Assembly: GCA_030704615.1 (NCBI GenBank)
Contig: CM060734.1
Location: 1,302,001 to 1,366,000, forward strand
DNA from: Takakia lepidozioides
Lineage: Eukaryota > Streptophyta > Takakiopsida > Takakiales > Takakiaceae
DNA: 64,000 bases
Direction of reading: 5' to 3'
Position 1 is the first letter of the stretch. Every line of letters begins with the position of its first letter. This document shows positions 43,928 to 53,778 of the stretch, one piece after another. The position numbers and the translations under genes were made by a program. Under the pieces are notes generated by a model. The model saw nothing but the letters and a program-made list of their open reading frames with translations, was not told where the DNA came from and made no database searches.

Positions 43928-46078
43928 CTTTTCCTTTCTCCAGCATAACTGCAGAAAGATTGCATGAATGTTGTGTTTCCAATTTTCCTGAAATGGTCAT
44001 TGGCTTTGCCATTTTACTGATTTAACAAGGTGCTGGGAATGCAGACCATGAATGGTGCTGCATCAATAGTGGGCAAGTATTGTGCAGGGCAAGGGAGGAG
44101 GCAATAATCGAGAGAGAAATGGTTGGGGCATAGGTAAACATGAGCATTGCCATCTTGCCCATGTCAGTCGAGTTTCACTGGAGTCCCACAACAGTGGGCT
44201 TGGTGCAGTCCTCCTTTATCTGGGGTTATCTACTCATCCATGTTGGCTTTGTACCTCTCTCAAACTTATGTAAGGGAAGGCTTATGTAAGGGAAGGGAGG
44301 TCAATGCTCTTCTTGCAGAGGGAGCAATATTGAACAGCACTTAGGATTATCCAGAACTAACTGATCTGAAGTTTAGGAGTTTTTAGCTCGCAATTGTGAA
44401 TATTTGGTGGTAGGGTTTTTGCATTAAGGACTTCCTGAGGAGTCCCTGTTGTTGTATTGATGTGCCAAGTATTTCTGGAGGGTAGCAGATAGTCAAGTTT
44501 CCTTGCTCTTTGTGTTACCACTTCAGATATAAGCTGACCAAAGGATGAAGATGTCCTCATCTTAGAGTGCAACGGTTTGTCCAAACATGAATTTCTTAAT
44601 TTAGACCCTACTGGTAAACCACCCAAACCTGAGCAAGGGCATCTTTAAGTTGTTAGTGAAGTTAAGGGAGAACACTAAGCCACAGACCAAAAGAAAGTTA
44701 TAAACAGAGGGTCATATGCTAGAATGTAAGCTGCTAAGAAGAAAGGGTCGCAAATTGCAGGGGGAATATGGGCGGATAGCATTGGCGGAAAGCAGGTGCT
44801 TGGAGTTGGCGTGATATGGTGGTCCATTGCCACCATGGCTACGCCAATTGCTGCCAAACTTGGGCTGCCTACTCTTCTCCTTCTGCGTGCCTGCATGGGT
44901 GTGGGCGAGGTGAGTTATTATATGATCATGAGTGTTTTTCTTCCCTAAGTACAGTCCCTAAGGTTGGGTTAATGTGGTTCCATTTTCCTACGTTAACCAT
45001 AAGATGTGCATGAACATTGTTGTTTTCTAAACTCAAGTGTGATTGTAGCCAATGGGAGCCAACTGCAGCTCTTCCTTATACGGCTGTGCAATATGGCCTT
45101 TCTCGAGATGTTCACCTTAGTTTGTACGAAGCCTTTGACCTTTTGTTCTTAATATATTCACGATGAGTTCACGCTATGATCTTCATTTCAATTTAAACTA
45201 GTGTGTTTCTCAGAGGATGGGCGTAACATGGGTGCCCGGGAGGGTTGGGGGGGAAATGCAAGGGTGTTGCAATGCCAGCAATGAATAACCTGCTAACACG
45301 CCGGGTGCCAGTTGGGGAGCGGAGCAGATCACTAGCCTTCGTCTATAGTGGGATGTACCTCGGGTCAGTGATAGGACCCGGGTCTCATTCACAAATTCAC
45401 TGGCCATCTGTCTTCTTCTCGTTTGGTTCAGTCGGTGCTCTTTGATTTGCTGCCTGGCAACGATATGTAAGCTTGCATGCCTTATCCATTCTTCCTTGGT
45501 TAGCCCGCTTCTCCTTTCCAGTTGCCCTCTCTAGGTGATTTTTCTTCCATCAAAGCTTTGAATTCTCAATACTGCTCTCACTCTTTCTTCAATTAGTTTT
45601 TGATGTGCTTAATTGGGCACATGAACTAGATATGCTGCACTGCGGACAGGATCTGGGAAAAAGATGGCTGTGGGGATTCTATGGTCTACAACTTGTATCT
45701 CAGTGTTGTGATGATGCATCTGCAAGTCAGTGATCTAACAGCAGAGTTGTTGTTCTCTCTTCTGTGAGTTTAGGATTGCAACAGACAGACCTCTACACAG
45801 GGGAGATGAGGTTTTGGTATGAACGAAAATGAGAGAAGTTTGGAGGCTGAAGGGATATTGATCTGGGGTTGACGGGTAGGCATATAGCTCGCCTGCAGAA
45901 GACCCTGAGATCACAGAAGAGAAAAAGAAACTGATCTTGGGAGATAGTGAGCCCAAGGCACATCCCTTAGGGATTGCTCTTGTCAAAAGCATCTGTCTGG
46001 GCTTTAATCGTCTGCCACTTCTGCCACAATTGGGGAACGTGATTCCGTCTTACTTGGATGCCCACATATTATAATCAG
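43860..46078 (+). pseudogene. PHT4-type anion transporter gene fragment with introns, disrupted
   Basis: Exons with proper splice sites are visible at 43,8xx-43,924 (WTIAMLCFFAVLLC), 44134-about 44240 (VNMSIAILPMSVEFHWSPTT, VGLVQSSFIWGYLL), 44761-44909 (GGIWADSIGGKQVLGVGV, WWSIATMATPIAAKLGLP), 45263-45466 (GVAMPAMNNLLTRRVPVGER, SRSLAFVYSGMYLGSVIG, WPSVFFSFGSVGAL) and 45882-46078 (AYSSPAEDPEI, then LLLSKASVWALIVCHFCHNW, LTWMPTYYNQ). The order matches plant PHT4 (major facilitator) transporters of the plastid envelope. Broken positions: TGA for Trp after GAL, TAG for Trp in IP-stop-GLL, a further TGA after HNWGT, a frameshift in exon 5 and a small deletion after SVIG. Later exons are absent. 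Retained introns show a genomic rather than an mRNA copy. Confidence 0.82.
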
Positions 46079-47760
46079 GTAATCCTTGCTGCACCTCTGG
46101 TCTCGATGTCTTGTGTCTCTATCTCCATATCTGTCCCTCCTTTCCCTCTCTCCTCATCACCCTCCCCCTCACCATCTTCCGCTCAAACTAGGCACAGGGT
46201 ATTATCAAACTGATATGTCCCTGTTTCCCTCTGTGACTGAAAGAAGGAACCCCAGAATTGAAGTGAAATGGCAGCAGATAGCAGGGAGAATGACATAAGG
46301 ATTACGGCAGAGTACATCATGGCCACCAACATATTTATCACTGTGAGGGGAGTAAGGTGGTAGTCTACAGATACAACAATCTCTACCATTAAAGACTGCA
46401 TCAATTTTTGAACCAATGGACATCTCTGGTAAGAAGAGTACGCAAAATAAAGATTGGCAGACTTTGTACAAGGACATGGTTACTCATGCTTTGTGAGAAA
46501 CTTCTGAGTCAACAACACCCAACAAGTCGACTTTCTGAGTATCCACCTAAAGGGAATGGCACTGATGCATTTGAGCCACATTGAGGGGGAGGGAGAGAAA
46601 ACGAGAGAGCAAGAGGCGGGTGCAAGAAATGCACTGCAGAACCAAACCTACAGGTTCTGCCGCGGTAAGTTCAGAGTTCACCTTATTTGTTTGTGACATA
46701 TTGTTTTTAGCCAATAACAGCCACCCTTAACTGGCTGGACGGATGAAAGCCGGTCGCTGTTTCTTCTTCTTTCCTGCCCTCTTGTTCGCAAAAGCCTGGC
46801 CTTCGTCGTCTTGCCCCTGGGATCTGGGCGTGGAAGAATTGGTGCGATTCACACCATGCAATACACCCCTCCCTGTCAGCACACGTATAATTAAACTCAT
46901 ATGTGCAATGACTTGCCATTGGATAGAACTGCCATGCATATCTCAAAGCCAGTGACATATCATTACAATTGACAAGATTATTGCTAGCACTTTTTTTTTA
47001 TGGTTTTCCAGGTTCACAATGGCTTGTCCCATATACCCAAAGGAATTGCCACACCTTTAACATGTTCTTTTAAGTAGTAAACAACCTTTTGCGCCATGGC
47101 ATGGGTTTTGATTCCCTTTGGCAAATGATGTCATTTGGATGTAATCAAGTAAGCTAATTTGATATGTGGATTATGATAGCGCCGTTGTACAAGCTGGTCT
47201 TGGCTAGGACAATTTGGTTGGAAAAACACTTTCACAATATCTTTTGACTAAGCGGAAGCCCAATGCTGAAGTCCCCGCTCTCACAACCACTTGTAGATGT
47301 TAATGCGGAGAGACGGATAAATATGCTTTAAATAAGATAGGGCCCATCCTTGAAAAGGGGCAGCAGCCGCAAGGGGTTAGTTACGTCGGCCTCGGCCGGA
47401 GTCTTCTCTCTCTCTCTCCTTTAAATAATGAAAAAATAAATGCTGAATGCCAGAACAAATCTGCGTTAAATACAATACAACAAAGCATTTTTCATGAATC
47501 CGTGACATTAAATCAAAACCCAAATGATCTAAAATTTAAACCAATTGCAAATAAAACAAATATGATATCCAAATCTGCCTGTTGTATCAAAACGAGCCCC
47601 ACCATCATTACATTGGGCGAATCAATATGAAATGAAATACATGTTCATCTCTTCATAAAACTTGAATATACCCCATCTATATGGACTTTGTTCTCATAAG
47701 CTGTCACTAGTACTGGTGCGGAGCAACGCAAAGCCCTAGTGATATGATACAAAGATAATG
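46079..47760. other. Unassigned DNA between the PHT4 fragment and the nested CACTA element
   Basis: No known protein was recognised. Candidate frames at 46183-46416 and 46707-46958 (minus) have no domain. A GGGGCAGCAGCCGCAAGGGG stretch with a (CT)n run at 47,360-47,430 resembles the 3' end of a retroposon. Confidence 0.45.
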
Positions 47761-47763
47761 AAA

Positions 47764-47792
47764 CACTACAACAGATGAGCGTTTTTATGACT
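47764..47792 (+). repeat. Left terminal inverted repeat of CACTA element 2
   Basis: A 29-bp exact inverted match to 53476-53504, beginning CACTACAACAGATGAGC. Confidence 0.9.
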
Positions 47793-48284
47793 ACGGTTTC
47801 GGCGGAGTCATAAAAACGACACTAGATATACGACTACAGAGCACTGAAATGTATTGTAGTCATAGTTTTATCACTCTGTAGTAATGGATATCAGTACATG
47901 ACTCCGGAAAGATAGGGAGCATTGGTCAAACATTGTTGATCACGATGACAGGGATGGTTTACATGACTAGTGTGATATGTTTCGCTACACGTGGACGACG
48001 TCTCATGGAAACGTATGACTTCATGATTAAGGATGGATTCATAGCTCTGTTTATACGACTACAATGTCACTACATGTGTCATTTTGAAGGCACATACACA
48101 AATGTATTCATCCATTGGATGAGTTCATTCATCAATGATCAAAATGCAAAAGGTTAAAAAAATTCAAAAATGTTGTTTATAGGGTTGCCCATTAGGTAGC
48201 CGTGAACTGAGGGCTGGGACTTTTTGGGCTCCTTTTGGGCTTTTTGGTCTCCAGCCACACCATCTGTTTTCTTAGTATCCACGA

Positions 48285-49345
48285 GCCTAGAGATGTTGTG
48301 TGGAACGCGATGATTGCAGGCTATGCAGGGGCGTGGGATAGAGGCTTTGCAAACCTATTCTTTAGCAAATGATGCAGGAAGGGCGAGGATATGCACAGCG
48401 TCGACGTGGTATAGAGGCTTCGGAGACGTATGAGCAAATAATGCGAGAAGGGGCGAAGCCGGACCGGGTCACGTTCGTTTGTGTTTGCAATGCGTGTGCA
48501 AGTTTGGCAGCTCTAGAAAAAGGTAAAAGGTCCATGGTGACATTGTCAAATTTGGAATTGTATCCCATGTCATTCTGAACGATACCCTCGTGGACATGTA
48601 TGCCAAATGTGGCAGTATTGAGGATGCAAAGGGAGTGTTCGAGACTATGGCTGAACGAAATGTCGTGTCATGGAGTGTGATGGTCACGGGATATGCCCCA
48701 TCATGGATGCAGGATGGAGGCATTGGAGACCTATGAGCAAATGATGCTGGAAGGGGTAAAGCCAGACCCGGTCACGTTCGTTTGTATATGCAATGCGTGT
48801 GCGAGTCTGGCAGCCGTGGAAAATGGCAAAGAGGTTCATGGTGACATCATCAGAGCTGGAATGTACCCGAAGTCATTCTGAACAATACCCTCGGTGGACA
48901 TGTATGCGAAATGTGGGTGCATCATGGATGCGAAGAGAGTTTTCAACAGTATGGCTGAACGAGATGTGGTGTCGTGGAACACGATGCTTGCGGGGTATGC
49001 ACAGCAAGGCCGTGGGAAGGAGGCTTTGGAGACCTATGATCAAATGATGGTGAAGGGGTGAAGCCCGACCACATCACGTTTGATTGCATTTGCAAGCCTG
49101 GCAGCCCTGGAAAAGGACAAAGAGGTCCAATGTGACATTGTCAGAGCTGGAATTGTACCCGATGTCATTTTGAACAGTACTCTCGTGGACATGTATGCAA
49201 AAGGAGTGTTCAACAGTATGGCTGAACGAGATGTGGTGTCGTGGAGTGCGATGATTGCAGGATATGCACAACAAAGGCGCGGGATGGAGGCTTTGGAGAC
49301 CTATGAGCACCTTCTTCAACACATTTCAGCCTGTTTTCCCTGAAC
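48285..49345 (+). pseudogene. PPR repeat block, several frameshifted units
   Basis: Successive frames encode PPR motifs: YEQIMREGAKPDRVTFVCVC, ASLAALEKGK, DMYAKCGSIEDAKGVFETMA, YEQMMLEGVKPDPVTFVCIC, NGKEVHGDIIRAGM, VDMYAKGVFNSMAERDVVSW and AMIAGYAQQRRGMEALETYE. Three roughly 330-bp units follow one another, each with an indel that changes frame. The last unit lacks the middle of its motif (DMYAKG for DMYAKCG...DAKG). It runs directly into OSB linker sequence (HLLQHISACFP in this frame). Confidence 0.75.
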
Positions 49346-49586
49346 TATCAGAGTCGTCCCTAAATTTTCAGTTGAATTCTACAAGTTAGCTCGTTGGTGC
49401 AAAAAGGTGAATGTCTGTTGGAAGCGCAAGTCAGCATATGAACTAGTGTGATAAGTAGGGTTAGGGTGTTTGCTGGAACATATCTAGGCTGTCATTGTCA
49501 GCTGCTAGCAGCAAGGCAAAGATGTGTGCATGATTTGTGCAGAGGCAGAGATAGCTGAAGGAGCAGGGATAGAGAGTGGGTCCTGA

Positions 49587-49735
49587 TTCATCCAAGAGGG
49601 CCAAATTTCAAGCACAAGATTACTTATGATTCCCTGTGGATCAATAGCTATAAAAAACTTGCATGGGTAGATCGTCAACTGGATGCCACAGCAACAGTGG
49701 CACAACTGATAAATTTAGGCACTGGTAATCAAGGC
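49587..49735 (+). pseudogene. OSB-like PDF-motif exon B (element 2, copy 1)
   Basis: It encodes IHPRGPNFKHKITYDSLW, then INSYKKLAWVDRQLDATATV and QLINLGT. PDF has become PNF. The upstream intron-like sequence (GTGTGATAAGTAGGGTTAGG to CTGCTAGCAGCAAGGCAAAG) matches the other copies. Confidence 0.72.
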
Positions 49736-50127
49736 ACCTTCTTCAACACATTTCACCCTGTTTTTCCCTCTTATCAGAATCGGCCCTAAATTTCCATGTT
49801 GAATTCTTCAAGTTAGCTGGTTAGTTGGGTGGAAGTATGTGGGAGATGTTAACCCTGATTATGGTTGACGGTTTTAGTGTATTATGATATGATGTTATCC
49901 ATCTCAGAAGTGTATGTTTCTCTTGCACACTTTGTCAGAATCATCTGGTCTGCGCTCTTGGCTCCTGTTAGTACCATGATTTGGTATTCTTCCTGATGTT
50001 TACAAGATTCTTGGGAGTGTCAGCTTGGTCTTAGCAAGCCGTGTTTCAATCTCTGCCCGCTCAGCTGCACCATGGTGGTTCTCACAGACCAATTCGACAT
50101 TACCTGACTACAGACACAAGCAGCACA

Positions 50128-50280
50128 CACAAGAGGTCCTCTTGGGTTCATGGTCAGTCAAATCCTCCATGGGTCATGACACAAGGTCGAGGACAATGTG
50201 GTGAGGGCATCTTCTTCTTCAACCTATTTCAGCCTGTTTTGACCTCTCATCAGACTCGGCCCTGATATGCATATTGAATT
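50128..50280 (+). pseudogene. OSB linker duplicate
   Basis: AAGAGGTCCTCTTGGGT followed by a GTGGTGAGGGCATCTTCTTC stretch is a near copy of 13,170-13,300 in element 1. It shows that the two elements share not only exons but also the same rearranged junctions. Confidence 0.6.
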
Positions 50281-50354
50281 CTGTAAGTTAGCTCGTTGGG
50301 TGGATCTGTGGTTGTTTGGGATGACTTTGTCAAGTTTCTGCCGATGTGGCAACA

Positions 50355-50455
50355 TGAAAGTATCCAAAAACAGATAACAGAAATGAGGAGAAGCGTTGGA
50401 ATGAACACTTTTCCAACCCCAGTCAATGGTGGGAAAATGAGACAAAAAGGTGAAT
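50355..50455 (+). pseudogene. OSB-like PDF-motif exon A (element 2, copy 1)
   Basis: It encodes KYPKTDNRNEEKRWNEHF, then SNPSQWWENETKR and a stop. WWENE replaces the usual WWDNR, and a base is lost before the KK. Confidence 0.7.
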
Positions 50456-50639
50456 GCCCGTTGGACTACAGAGAGAAGCAGATGCAATTCAGAATTGGAA
50501 CTTATATTGTAATAAGTACTTAGGGCTGGGGTGTTACTGGAAGAACTTCACGCCGTCAGTGTCAGCTGCTAATAGCAAGGCTGAGGATGCATTCATGATT
50601 TGTACACAGGCAGGGATAGTTGAAGGACCAGGGATAGAG

Positions 50640-50850
50640 GTCCAGATTCATCCCAGAGGGCCGGATTTCAAACTCAAGATTACTTCTGATTCCCTGTGGA
50701 TCAATAGGTATAAGAAATCTGCGTGGGTAGATGGTCATGAACTGGAAACAGCAGCAGCAACAGCACAATTGATAGAACAAGGCACTGCTAATGAAGGTAC
50801 CTTCTTCAACACATTTCACCCTGTTTTTCCCTGTTATCAGAGTCGTCCCT
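50640..50850 (+). pseudogene. OSB-like PDF-motif exon B (element 2, copy 2)
   Basis: It encodes IHPRGPDFKLKITSDSLW, INRYKKSAWVDGHELETAAA, QLIEQGTANEGTFFNTFHPV and FPCYQSRP before a stop. The PDF core and the W and P positions are well kept, and a potential GT donor lies in GAAGGTACC. It lies just before the next PPR block. Confidence 0.72.
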
Positions 50851-50882
50851 AAATTTTCATGTAGAGTTCTGCAAGCTAGCTA

Positions 50883-51215
50883 ATGTTGGCAGGATTTACC
50901 AAGCATGAGTGTGGTAGGAATGTTTTGGAGACCTACGAGCAAATGTTGCGCGAAGGGGTGAAGCCCAACCACATCACGTTTGTTTGTGTTTGCAATGCGT
51001 GTGCAAACCTGGGACCTCTGGAAAAGGGGAAAGAGGTCCATGGTGACATCGTCAAAGCTGGAATTGTATTAGATGTCATTTTGAACACTGCCCTGGTGGC
51101 CATGCAGTATGCCAAATGTGGGTGCATTAAGGATGCGAAGGGAGTTTTCAACACTATGGCTGAACGAGATGTGGTGTCATGGAACGCGATGCTTGCAGGG
51201 TATGCACAGCAGTGA
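50883..51215 (+). pseudogene. PPR repeat block (110-codon frame)
   Basis: One open frame of about three PPR motifs: MLAGFTKHECGRNVLETYEQ, REGVKPNHITFVCVCNACAN, LGPLEKGKEVHGDIVKAGIV, YAKCGCIKDAKGVFNTMAER, DVVSWNAMLAGYAQQ, then TGA. It is nearly identical to 51452-51790 and to 12180-12540 of element 1. Confidence 0.78.
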
Positions 51216-51254
51216 TATGATATGGAGGCTTTGGAGACCTATGCTAAAATGATG

Positions 51255-51430
51255 GGGGAAGGGGGCACCTTCTTCAATAGCACAACGGCTACAAGTGGGT
51301 AGATGGTCAACTGGAAATAGCAGCGGCAGCAGCACAATTGATAGAACAAGGCACTGCTAATGAAGGTACCTTCTTCAACACATTTCACCCTGTTTTTCCC
51401 TGTTATCAGAGTCGTCCCTAAATTTTCATG
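51255..51430 (+). pseudogene. OSB exon tail joined to PPR
   Basis: GGGGGAAGGGGGCACCTTCT continues from the PPR unit into the OSB tail (QLEIAAAAAQLIEQGTANEG, TFFNTFHPVFPCYQSRP). The first half of exon B is missing. The join is at the GGCACCTTCTTCAA stretch that also occurs at the end of the tail, so recombination between these short repeats probably made it. Confidence 0.65.
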
Positions 51431-51451
51431 TAGAATTATGCAAGCTAGCTA

Positions 51452-51985
51452 ATGTTGGCAGGATTTACCAAACATGGGTGTGGTAGGAATGCTTTGGAGA
51501 CCTATGAGCAAATGTTGCGCGAAGGGGTGAAGCCCAACCACATCACGTTTGTTTGTGTTTGCAATGTGTGTGCAAACCTGGGACCTCTGGAAAAGGGGAA
51601 AGAGGTCCATGGTGACATCGTCAAAGCTGGAATTGTATCAGACGTCATTCTGAACACTGCCCTGGTGGACCAGTATGCCAAATGTGGGTGCATTAAGGAT
51701 GCGAAGGGAGTTTCCAACACTATGGCTGAACGAGATGTGGTGTCATGGAACGCGATGCTTGCAGGGTATGCACAGCAGGGACATGGTAAGGAGGCTTTGG
51801 AGACTTATGAGAAAATGATGGGGGAAGGGGGCACCTTCTTCAATAACACAGCGGCTAAGTGGGTAGATGGTCAACTGGAAACAGCAGCGGCAACAACACA
51901 ATTGATAGAACAAGGCATTGCTAATGAAGGTACCTTCTTCAACATATTTCACCCTATTTTTCCCTGTTATCAGAGTCGTCCCTAA
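51452..51985 (+). pseudogene. In-frame PPR-OSB fusion frame, 177 codons
   Basis: From ATG 51452 one open frame reads about three PPR motifs (EGVKPNHITFVCVCNVCANL, KGKEVHGDIVKAGIVSDVIL, YAKCGCIKDAKGVSNTMAER, MLAGYAQQGHGKEALETYEK). Then MMGEGGTFFNNTAAKWVDG leads directly into the OSB tail (QLETAAATTQLIEQGIANEG, TFFNIFHPIFPCYQSRP) and a stop. No stop or frameshift interrupts it. It is the longest clean PPR-OSB chimera in the window. Whether it is transcribed or translated cannot be seen. Confidence 0.7.
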
Positions 51986-52074
51986 ATTTTCATGTTGAAT
52001 TCTGCAAGTTAGCTTGTTGGTGGATCTATGGTGATTTTGGAATGATATTGACATGTTACTGCCAATGTGGTCGA

Positions 52075-52185
52075 CAAGAAAATATCAAAAAACAGATAAT
52101 AGAGATGAGGAGAAGCTCTGGAATGAATACGTTTCCAACCCAGTCAATGGTGGAACAATCCAGGCAGAAAGGTGAATGCCTGTTG
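52075..52185 (+). pseudogene. OSB-like PDF-motif exon A (element 2, copy 2, frameshifted)
   Basis: It encodes RKYQKTDNRDEEKLWNEYVS and then loses frame because one C is missing from the ACCCC run before AGTCAATGG. The rest is homologous to other copies. Confidence 0.7.
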
Positions 52186-52343
52186 GAGGCAGAGGCAAGT
52201 CTGCATAGAAACTAGCGTGATAAGTAGGGTTGGGGTGTTTGCTCGAACAATTCTAGGCTGACATTGTTAGCTCCTAGCAGCAAAGCAATGCATGATTTGT
52301 GCAGAGGCATGGATAGCTGAAGGAGCGGGGATAGACTGTGGGT

Positions 52344-52530
52344 CCAGATTCATCCAAGAGGGCCGGATTTCAAGCTCCAGATTACCTATGATTCCCTGTG
52401 GAAGGATAGGTACAAGAAACCTGCATGGGTAGATGGTCAACTGGAAGCCGCAGCAGCAGCGACACAATTGATCAAATCAGGCACTGTTAATCAAGACACC
52501 TTCTTCAACACATATCACCCTGTTTTTCCC
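52344..52530 (+). pseudogene. OSB-like PDF-motif exon B (element 2, copy 3)
   Basis: It encodes IHPRGPDFKLQITYDSLW, KDRYKKPAWVDGQLEAAAAA, TQLIKSGTVNQDTFFNTYHP, then a stop after the SYKNWP segment. All key PDF-motif positions are present and the GTCCAG acceptor is intact. Confidence 0.75.
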
Positions 52531-52639
52531 TCTTATAAGAATTGGCCCTAAATTTTCATGTTGAATTCTGCAAGTTAGCTGGTTGAGTGAACTTTTGATA
52601 GTTTGGAGTGACTTTGACATGATACTGCCAATTTGACAA

Positions 52640-52735
52640 CAGGAAAGTATCCAGAAAATAGGTAACAGAGACGAGGAGAAGCTGTGCAATGAATACTTTT
52701 TTGACCCCAATCAATGGTGGGACAATCGAGGTTTT
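52640..52735 (+). pseudogene. OSB-like PDF-motif exon A (element 2, copy 3) abutting a DYW remnant
   Basis: It encodes NRDEEKLCNEYFFDPNQWWD and NRG, then switches without a break into DYW-domain sequence. The tryptophan of LWNEYF is a cysteine here. Confidence 0.68.
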
Positions 52736-52880
52736 GGGCTGATGAGCACGACCCCTGCAGGGATGTCTCTCATCTCATGAAGAATCTTCGGGTGTGTGGT
52801 GACTGCCACACTGCCACCAAGTTCGTTTCGAAGTTGTTGGCCGAATGCAGTTGTAAGGAGTATTGCACTCGTTAGTTGTA
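52730..52880 (+). pseudogene. C-terminal DYW-domain remnant of a PPR editing factor, with a frameshift
   Basis: GFGLMSTTPAGMSLIS in one frame is followed, one frame over, by MKNLRVCGDCHTATKFVSKL and LAECSCKEYCTR, then TAG. This matches the end of DYW cytidine-deaminase domains (FGLxxTPxGxPLxIxKNLRVCGDCH, with C..C zinc site), where the protein normally ends CSCxDYW. Here the middle (about 15 residues between SK and CSC) is deleted, and the tail is KEYCTR in place of GDYW. The upstream HxE catalytic motif is not found. DYW domains carry out C-to-U or U-to-C RNA editing in plant organelles. Confidence 0.78.
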
Positions 52881-53475
52881 AATAGAGTCCTTCATTCTAG
52901 GAGAGTATCAGAACTGGAATAGTACTAAAAAACTTATGCCCTTGTGTGGGCTTGCTAAATTTTTGCTCTGCCTTAGACTTTGAGGCATCCGTGGGGATGC
53001 TTGTCCAATTTCGAATTTTGTAATATAATTTACAGGGCTTGTACTCTCCTGTACATGTCAACTTATCCTCCTAGTATGTAGGACAACAGTGGCTTCCATT
53101 CTATTTTCCCAAAAACATAATGAAGAATTTAAATCAATTAATAATCTAAATTTTATAATTTTATTTATTAAATTAAAAACATTATTCAAAAAACCTCTTT
53201 ATGACATGTGTTAGTCATACCTGTGGACATGTAGTCATATAATGTAGTCATGAAGTTATATACTCATGACTACATCACTACATGTGGCATTATATGATAC
53301 GATATTCTTTCCCACATGTAGGTCATATATGTTGTCCACGTGGACACGTGTCACATCCACCGCTATGACTTGCACAACGCAGTCATAAAGGATGGTTGCT
53401 ATGACAAGGTTTTTTTTCACTACAAAGTGATGTAGTCATGAACGCATATAAGACTGAAAATATAGTCATATGTGC
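52881..53475. other. Right non-coding part of CACTA element 2 with subterminal repeats
   Basis: It holds a 3'-UTR-like stretch of the DYW gene (52,880-53,100), A/T-rich DNA, and then a dense set of TAGTCATA, GACTACATC and CATGACTAC motifs in both orientations from 53,200. There is no gene. Confidence 0.65.
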
Positions 53476-53504
53476 AGTCATAAAAACGCTCATCTGTTGT
53501 AGTG
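53476..53504 (-). repeat. Right terminal inverted repeat of CACTA element 2
   Basis: The reverse complement begins CACTACAACAGATGAGC. It is followed by the AAA target duplication. Confidence 0.9.
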
Positions 53505-53778
53505 AAAACGATACGCTTATCTTACGCTCAAACGATACGTTCAAATGTATACACAAGTGAAACCATACAATCCTTTACATGTACTATAGACAATGGATTT
53601 TGTCTTGTCTTAAGGATGAGCAAACATGTTAAATATATTTGTTTCAGTCATGTTGAGTACCTCTGCTATTTGGAGATTTGGATTAGCCTCCATGTCATTC
53701 CCAGACTCATCCATGTCCATTGTTAGGGGAGGGAATCCTGCAAAGTCATCTTCACTGGCATTCGGGGGGCCAACCAAT

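Larger units (their letters stand above)
47764..53504 (+). mobile_element. CACTA-type DNA transposon carrying PPR and OSB gene fragments (element 2)
   Basis: The left end starts CACTACAACAGATGAGCGTT and continues TTTATGACT; the right end (53476-53504) is the exact reverse complement, giving a 29-bp perfect TIR. AAA flanks both ends (47761-47763, 53505-53507), the 3-bp target duplication of CACTA elements. Subterminal regions (47,790-48,130 and 53,200-53,480) are dense in TAGTCATA/GACTACA motifs in both orientations. The length is 5,741 bp. No transposase was seen, so it is presumably non-autonomous. The cargo is the same PPR/OSB mosaic as in element 1 at 8-15 kb, although the termini belong to a different family. 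It lies inside the 16.5-kb inverted-arm segment. Confidence 0.88.
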
